A DNA stretch of 64,000 nucleotides from assembly GCA_002794785.1 (NCBI GenBank), contig NBBA01000001.1, forward strand, positions 1,736,001 to 1,800,000, in the 5' to 3' direction. This document shows positions 57,534 through 64,000 of this stretch, one piece after another (within the stretch, counting starts at the first letter, position 1; each line of letters begins with the position of its first letter). Position numbers and translations under genes: made by a program. The DNA is from Coniferiporia sulphurascens. Lineage: Eukaryota > Basidiomycota > Agaricomycetes > Hymenochaetales > Hymenochaetaceae. The notes beneath the pieces were generated by a model. The model saw only the letters and a program-made list of their open reading frames with translations, did no database searches and was not told the origin of the DNA.

Positions 57534-60293
57534 TCAAGTATTGGAGTCATCGACAAACGACGAGTTCCAATTTCCACCCCACCACCGCCTTATACGCTCC
57601 CCCCCCCATTCGTTGTAGTCTTCGCTTGATACGGCATATTTCCAATTGGTATCAGTCAGAGCACATTCCGCCATGCCCCGCCATGCGTCGATCGTGGGGT
57701 TGTCCGCGCGCGTTATGTGAAGCGGCATCTCTGGAGGTAAGATGGGACGTATCGCATTGTGCAGACGCGGGATAAGCTCGGGCAGCTGGGAAGGTGCACC
57801 CGTCACAAAAATGTTCTGCATTGGTGAGATTAGATCTCGTGATGGAAAAGAAGAGTAAAAGAAATAACCTTAACGAGTCTGCTCTTCTCCTGCTCGCTGA
57901 ATCGCGCGAGGATATTCTGGATGACCTCGCCCAGACCGGCTGAGTCGATACCTGCCATACCCGGCGAGAACCACGTCTCGCATGCACGCCAGCGTTCGGT
58001 ACTGAGATGCACGCGTGCAGCACCGGCTGCGTCACCTTCGGGATATTGCGGCCGAAACGCTTGAATAAGAGCGGAGCGTCGCTGCGTGAGCGCTGAGTAC
58101 GTGTGTTCCTCCTGGAAGGTCGGGTCGTGCGCAAGTAGCTTCTGCTCAACTGTCTCAAGGCGTGCGAGGTCTTCCTCTTCATCAGATGAGGCAGCCGTGG
58201 TGTTCTGTGACGAGTACCATTTAAAGAAGCGAAGCATCATCAACGAGGCGGAAACCTACAATTTTGCGGTAGATTGCCCAGTCTGCATCATCAGCGCCAA
58301 ACATGTCCTCTAACGTCATAGATCAGTGGGCACGGTCCGCTGACAGAAAAGTCTGGTTCTTACCTCCTCCCGTCTTTCGTCTTTTCTTAGGTACGCGGTC
58401 GTCCGCAGCAAGACTCGCAATACTTTTCATACGCGCTTGCGCAACAGCGCTTTTCCTGTCTGACAGCGCCGCCTTGCGACGTGACCTTTCCTTGACCCGG
58501 ATCATCATTGTCTGCGTATATTTGAGTGACTAACCCCTTTGTGTGAAACAGCAGTGATAACAATACCTCATGCTCCTTTCGCAACCTCTCCGCCCAGCCA
58601 TCAGGGTCTCGTTCACGTTCTTCCGTTTCTCGGCGTTCTTGTGCCTCTTTCTCTTCTCGTTCGCGTTCCTTCTCTCGACGTGCTCGCACGCGCGCTTCCC
58701 AGCCAGCCTTCATCAGTTTTTGCTTTCGCTTCTCCTTCAACGCCTCTTCGTCTAGCTAAGAAAGTAATGTCTTTAGAGAGTCATTGGAAAGGTCATTACG
58801 ACACATACCTCATCATCCGCAGTATCGAGAAGAGGAAAAGAAGGCTCTTCCTCATCTTGGTCGTCTCCGTCTGCGGGGTCCCGCTTTCTCCGCTTGTTGA
58901 CCTCCTTTTCTGCCTTCCTGATATCGTTTTCTAGGTCGACGTCATTTTGGTAGTTCTGGATGCCAAGCGTTTTCTTCCATTCTTCTTTCGACATCGTGTC
59001 GCGAAGGTCCAAAAGGCTAGTTAAATGCTGCAGCCATTCTTCCATATCTGCCAGCTTAGATGGAATGAGAATTGGCGATGAGTAAGTCGGGATCCAATGC
59101 CTCACCTTTTCCGCTCTCTTGGCCGCCGCGATCTCCTGTAATTTCTTTCCTTGTAGGCGCCTGCGTTCTGCCGCGCGTGCGAGTTCCTCTTCTGTCTTCT
59201 CGTTCTCTACGGCTGCGGCAAACGGGAACTGCACGATACGTTCATGAGCACGCAATTGAAGCGGATCTGTCAGGCGCCGTAAGAGCGTGGTGTAGTCTGG
59301 TGAAAATTCACACGTTTTCTGGAATATCCACTGCAAAGAGCATTTAAGGACAAGGAAACAGTTCGGGAATGGGGTGTGCGTACATTGATTTGGGGAGAGG
59401 TGATACGTGCTGGGAACGTCGGATATTTCAGTTGAACAAGTTTTTGGAGATAGTCGGCAGCCTGGGATGCCCCCCATGGGATCCTAGCAGGTTTGGTCAG
59501 TGTCCAGCGGGTCCAGCGGATAGAGACTACCTTTTGCAGTGACTCAGGATCCCTCTTCCTGAGAGCATTGGTATAACCGACGTAGAAGCAGTGTTGAAGG
59601 AAACTACAAGTCCGTCCGAAGCGAATGGCGTGCCCTCCGACGGGAAGTTGTTGTGAAAGAAGGACATTACAGAATCAACGCAGTACAGCAAGCGAGGAAC
59701 GCCGTAGAGCTCGAAGATTAACTCTGACGTATCTAAAAATGCAATCCTAATTAGCTCTTAACTAATCCAACTGCATTGTCCCGCGAACTCACGAGCCCTG
59801 GAATGCAATGGCGAGCACAGCCGTTCCGTCATGACAATAGGGTGCTCGACCGACTCGGCGTCATCAATGTTAAGGTGTATGAAGGCATAATCTAGCGCGT
59901 TTTCCTATGTCTCGCGTCTTCAGTTAGAATCATCACTCTGGAAAAAGGGCCCATACTCACCAGCGCATCAAAATTTAAAAGCACATCACCCTCCCAAGGC
60001 GTGCGTGCTTGCGCGCGTGCACCGCTGTCGAACTCGACACCTTCCCCGAAAATTAGCACAGGTTTGTTGGACTTGCGGTCCTTGAATCGGGAGACGACAT
60101 TTGGGCCTGCGAATGGGTCACGACGCGCGCCGCCCCCAGCGGGGTCGCGCGCGAAACCGTATCGTAGTGTCGAGGAGCCATTGTCAATGACAATAGGTGT
60201 TCGTTGATTCTTGTAGGGAGTGTAATCGCTCTGCTGAATCGGCTTCGGTGTCGGTGGTACGGGGAGGTGCACGATGTCGAGCGCGTCGGTCAT
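57534..60293 (-). CDS. ARP5: Actin-related protein 5, INO80 chromatin-remodelling subunit
   Basis: Arp5 with Ies6 couples the INO80 ATPase to the nucleosome. The actin fold starts with TPIVIDNGSSTLRYGFA and DPFAGPNVVSRFKDRK, then FDALENALDYAFIHLNI and HPIVMTERLCSP. YGVPRLLYCVDS, IPWGASQAADYLQKLVQLKY and a long charged helical insert (58380-59230, with REKEREREEKEAQERRETEE) follow, as is typical of Arp5. The C-terminal actin part is WFSPGMAGIDSAGLGEVIQN and NIFVTGAPSQLPELIPRL, and the end is VDDSNT. The start is the ATG at 60293 (MTDALDIVH); an upstream in-frame ATG at 60362 is possible but adds only unconserved sequence. Many short introns interrupt the insert. It is divergent from the dehydrogenase gene with a 137-bp gap. 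Confidence 0.95.
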
Positions 60294-60430
60294 GGCGGCG
60301 GCACGGTGGCGGCACGGCGAGCGCCGAAACGTCGGACTCGGAGGTAAATATACATGCATCACGTGCCGAGCATATACTCTACCCCCGAGAGATTATTGTT
60401 AGTCCTTCTACCTTTACGCCACGTACTACG
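60294..60430. promoter_or_regulatory. Compact divergent promoter with a CACGTG palindrome
   Basis: The 137 bp between the ARP5 and dehydrogenase starts must hold both promoters. A CACGTG E-box palindrome sits at 60360-60365, near the middle. bHLH factors bind this site in fungi, but binding here is inferred. Confidence 0.5.
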
Positions 60431-61752
60431 ATGAACACGAGTCCCAACCTGTCCCGTCTGCATGCGCAAGGGCATGCCGACATCCCTTTCTCGCGCCCAA
60501 CTACGCCTGGTGCGCACGCGCCTCAAATTGGGTTCTGCGGGCTCGGCGCGATGGGCTATTTCATGGCGCGCAACCTCGCCAAGCACCGTCACTCGCATCC
60601 GGCGGGTGCAAACCCCGTTCTTGTATACAACAGGTCACGATCAAAGTCTGAGAAGCTCATGGCAGAGCTCGGGCAGGATAAAATCTGTATTGCAGATAGC
60701 CCGGGCCAACTCGCAAAAGAGTGCGATGTCGTCATCACCAGCCTTGCTAGCGACGCAGTGGTCAAGAGCGTGTACGGCGAGTTCAAAGAGGCATTGACTG
60801 TGGGCAGTTTGAATACATGACCTAATCTAAGGATCTTTACGATCTTTGTGAACGTTCACAGGGATTAAACCATGACAAGTCTAAGGTCTTTGTGGAGACC
60901 AGTACATGCTATCCCACTGTCGCAGGTATTGTGCAACCACTTTTCGTTCATTACGGGTAACTGAAGTTATCGATTTGCGCAGGGGAACTCGATGAGATGA
61001 TCTCGGGTTTTCCGCATACCCACCTCATTACTTGTCCTGTCTTTGGTCCTCCTGCACAGGCCGACACAGCACAGCTTATCCTCATCATGTCTGGTGATTA
61101 CAGGTCCAAGAAAGACGTTGCATATCTGCTGGTCCCTGCCATTGGGCGAAAAGTAATAGACCTTGGCGGCAACCTTGAGAAGGGTAAGCACTTGTCATTA
61201 TAACCTAGCTTCTTGTCTATAACTTTGATTTTCATGCAGCACCCACATTAAAATTAATTGGAAACTCACTCATACTTGGCTTCATGGAGGTTATGGCTGA
61301 GTCCATTACTCTGGGCGAGAAGTCGGGCATCGGCGCGGATGCGGTGCTCGGAGTCATTAACGAAATGTTCCCAGTACCGTCGCTGCAGAACTATGCGAAC
61401 AAGATGACGCACGATACGTTTGACGGGCTGAAGGGGTTCGCTATTGACGGAGGACTGAAGGATGCGACACATATCCGGAGCCTGACAGCAGAGCACAATG
61501 CTGTAATGCCAGTAATTGATGCTGCACATCAGCATATGGTAACTGCACGTGCGATCCACACAAATCAGAAAGTGCGAGGCCGCGAACAGTTTGAAGTGCT
61601 TGACTGGAGTGCGCTAGTCGCCGGGCCGCGGGTCGCTGCAGGACTGGACGGACTTAATTCTGGAAAGGTACGTTTGCGCTGTGTAATTGAGGCAATTTAT
61701 CCAGCTATTAATTCTCGTCTTGTAGCACATGAAGGTGGAACGCGAAGAGTGA
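60431..61752 (+). CDS. 6-phosphogluconate/3-hydroxyisobutyrate dehydrogenase-type oxidoreductase
   Basis: An NAD(P)-dependent beta-hydroxyacid dehydrogenase. The Rossmann loop is IGFCGLGAMGYFMARNLAKH (GxGxxG), followed by VLVYNRSRSKSEKL, DVVITSLASDAVVKS and FVETSTCYPTVAG. The substrate loop is TCPVFGPPAQADTAQL, and the C-terminal all-helical domain has KLIGNSLILGFMEVMAESIT with the catalytic Lys of the K-x-x-x-N motif. Exons end near 60805, 60927, 61182 and 61670. The last small exon gives the tail HMKVEREE and the stop at 61752. The substrate could be 3-hydroxyisobutyrate or a related short hydroxyacid; it cannot be told from sequence. A phosphate-binding Arg after the Rossmann loop (YNRSRSK) suggests NADP(H), tentatively. 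Confidence 0.9.
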
Positions 61753-62050
61753 AGGGTACTACTATGCAGGATGATAGGGGATAGACATGTACCAGTAGAT
61801 GTTGTATTTTCTTGACCAAGTGGATGTTGGGACCAAATAGTACAGATTCGGGGATGCCTGATCCCGAGGTGTACTGGATTAGTAATCCAGTGCCACGTAT
61901 TATGTCACTCGAAAGCCGCGCACCGGGTCACGTCTCACATCGACGGAGCGGTGGCGGCTTTCCCTTTGTTACTGCTCACCGCAACCCCGGGCGACGCTCG
62001 TCCTCCTTTCCCTCTGTCTCGTCCTCTCCATTGTTTCCTGCTCACCGAAC

Positions 62051-64000
62051 ATGCTTTCCGCGCCGTCGCGTAAGGACCCAGTTGCGTCCCTCGCGCCTAG
62101 CGAATGGTTTACCAATAGGAAGGGAGCGTCAGTCACCCCTGTGACACCCGTTTTCAAGACCGTAAAGGTCAAGCTTCCCGTCGCGTCTTCCAGTTCCCCC
62201 AACCCGCCCAGTACCATGTCCCGCTACGCGCCCAAGGCAAAGTTGGTCTCCCAGCTTGCCCCTTCTTCTACCGCGTCCTCGTCATCTCTCTCGTCCCTCA
62301 CATCTATGTCCTCGGCGGGCGATGAAAAAGACCTCACCGCCCCCGTCGCGAAGAAACGTAAGCAGTCCGACGCGCCTAACGCGCTCGCGTCGAAGCCAAC
62401 CCACGCGTCCGCGCTCGTGAATACGAAGAAAAGACGCGTAGAATTGTCACCCGGACCAAGTACGTCCACTGCACCCGCTGTTCCGAGACCCAAACCCAAG
62501 AAACGTCGACCGGCCGGCGGCGCGTCGCGTGCGTACAAAAATAACAACGCGCTCGCGCCAAAGGAGCTCGTGTACCGTAAAAGCGGGAGCCGTTCGCGCT
62601 CGACTACTGCATTTGAGACAGACAGTGCTCCACTGCCTGAGCGGAGTACATGGACAATCGAAGACGGGAATGTCGCCGGACAAGTCAGGACCAGTAAAGA
62701 CGTCGTAAAGTCACTCACGGATCTCGGAAGATACAAATCGGGTGAGTTCTGCCTTCATTATCAGCTTTTTGTTGTTCTAATGGCCAGAAGAGTTCCGCAA
62801 TCCTGAGAACAAGGAAGACTTACGTTTTGAACTGTACCCAGTGGGCTTTCCTACTGTTGAACTCGAGTACCCTAATGACGGCGCACTGGAAGAGTGAGTG
62901 TATTACAACGAGAATCATTGGACCTGACAATTAATTTGAGACTTAGATATCTCTTGTATGCACCGAGAGACAAGGACCACTACAATCCGGTTTTATGTCT
63001 CGAGCTGTCACTCTGTACTATCGTCAGAGGTTGGTCCTTTATTTAGTCTCAGCTGTCTCTGGTGCTCATATTCTACAAAGATTTAGTTCCACCGGAGTAC
63101 AGATCGGCCTTCGGAACTCTTCCTGAAGAGACTTTGCGCAGTACCGATGGTCTCGTGCGAGAGTCATCACCGAGTCACACGTTCTCGTCTCCGCTGACAT
63201 CGCTGCCTTCTTCACCTTCGTCTCGGACCTCTCCCTTGACCGCTCCATCACCCGACTCCGATTGTGCTTCACCTGCCCCTGAAGTATCAGCGGTGTCGTC
63301 TACTGACCTCCTGCGCACCCTTAGACGTGCTAAAAACCGTCAAGATGGTCCGCTCTTCGTGGCAACAATGAGGGAGATCAATAAGCTCTTACGCTCACTC
63401 AAATGCAGCTCTTCCGGAGTCAACCTTCTGAGACAGGCCCCTCTAGCATGGTCCAAGACTGGTATTCCGCAGGGTGTGGTGCTGCGCATTATTGAAGAGA
63501 CTTACCAGCGCTGCATTGGTCCGCACATCGATAAGCTGAAGAAGTACTCAGCGTTCTCTTCGCAAGTTTACGGCGAGCTCATGCCGTCCTTCGTGTCGGA
63601 CATCATCGAGCAGACTGGACTACGCCCCGATTCGCTGCTTCTTGACCTCGGCTCAGGCGTCGGGAACGTTGTCCTGCAAGCCGCTTTGCAAAGTGGTTGC
63701 AAGGCGTTTGGTGTCGAACTCATGGATGGCCCCGCGGCGCTTGCCGAAGACCAGCGAGAGCAGATGCGTTTGCGCTGCCGTATGTGGGGAATCAGCATGG
63801 GCGAAGTTGAACTCGTCAAGGGGGATATGACCGCGTGCCCGCGTTTGGACAACCTGATGAGCAAGGCGGACGTAGTTCTGGTGAACAACTTCGTTTTTAA
63901 GGAAGAGCGTTCGTAATCTTTGCTTGCCCTTATCATTTTTCTAAACTGACCCGTTCTTCAGTGAATGCTGCTTTGCGCCCCAAGTTCCTTGATCTTAAGG
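62051..64000 (+). CDS. DOT1: Histone H3-K79 methyltransferase DOT1, truncated at the window edge
   Basis: Methylates Lys79 of histone H3 using S-adenosylmethionine. The first 230 residues are basic, Ser-rich and disordered with Lys/Arg runs (TKKRRVEL, PKPKKRRPAGG), which in this family help DNA and nucleosome binding. Two or three small exons follow (NPENKEDLRFELYPVGFP and YLLYAPRDKDHYNPVLCLEL). The catalytic exon 63062-63907 has YGELMPSFVSDIIEQTGLRP, the SAM-binding motif DLGSGVGNVVLQAAL, GVELMDGPAALAEDQR and VLVNNFVF. A donor after KEE leads to an exon starting LNAALRPKFLDLK, which runs off the window at 64000. The start ATG at 62051 is the first in this frame. Confidence 0.94.

Overview
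The window is nuclear DNA of a filamentous basidiomycete, most likely an Agaricomycete. The evidence is dense spliceosomal introns of about 50-70 nt with GT..AG ends, a nuclear tRNA-Lys with a short intron, and protein families typical of mushroom-forming fungi: a DUF6533-type seven-helix protein, a DUF7704 membrane protein, a TRANK1-like UvrD helicase and a secreted 's17-like' cell-surface protein. All genes were read by eye by joining conserved blocks across introns. For the copper-fist factor, UBE2W, SEC4, HEM3, the DUF7704 protein, the NYN protein and a few others, the summed exon lengths give a clean reading frame, which supports the models. No CRISPR array, plasmid, virus or intact transposon was recognised.

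Left third (1-22,640): GID1/RanBPM ubiquitin-ligase subunit (-), a C2H2 zinc-finger protein (+), a 3.3 kb stretch without recognisable genes, chorismate synthase ARO2 (-), a probable SAP30-like Sin3/HDAC subunit (+), a secreted Ser/Ala-rich protein (+), two uncharacterised genes (-), a UBE2W-type E2 enzyme split into nine exons (+) and a copper-fist transcription factor (-).

Middle (22,641-44,000): a 3 kb gene-poor stretch, ISA1 iron-sulphur scaffold (+, with an apparent one-base frame break), a decayed duplicate of the DUF7704 gene's 3' end, a seven-helix DUF6533-type gene (-), the DUF7704 gene itself (-), porphobilinogen deaminase HEM3 (-) divergent from NFU1 (+), a CofD/YvcK-domain protein (-), a small tandem-repeat array with a G-run, tRNA-Lys(CUU) (-) and a NYN-domain nuclease-like protein (+).

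Right third (44,198-64,000): an ABC transporter (+) convergent with a 9 kb TRANK1-like helicase gene (-), SEC4/RAB8 GTPase (+), ARP5 of the INO80 remodeller (-) divergent from a 6PGDH/HIBADH-type dehydrogenase (+), and DOT1 H3K79 methyltransferase (+), cut by the window edge.

Themes: a 15 kb stretch holds four genes for copper sensing, Fe-S assembly (two genes) and haem synthesis; four chromatin genes or probable chromatin genes are present (SAP30-like, ARP5, DOT1, and indirectly the orphan lysine-rich proteins); and very small exons (8-22 nt) recur in unrelated housekeeping genes. I did not find a convincing wholly new biological system. The most notable items are the microexons, the partial gene duplication around the seven-helix gene, the ISA1 frame break and the intact giant helicase.
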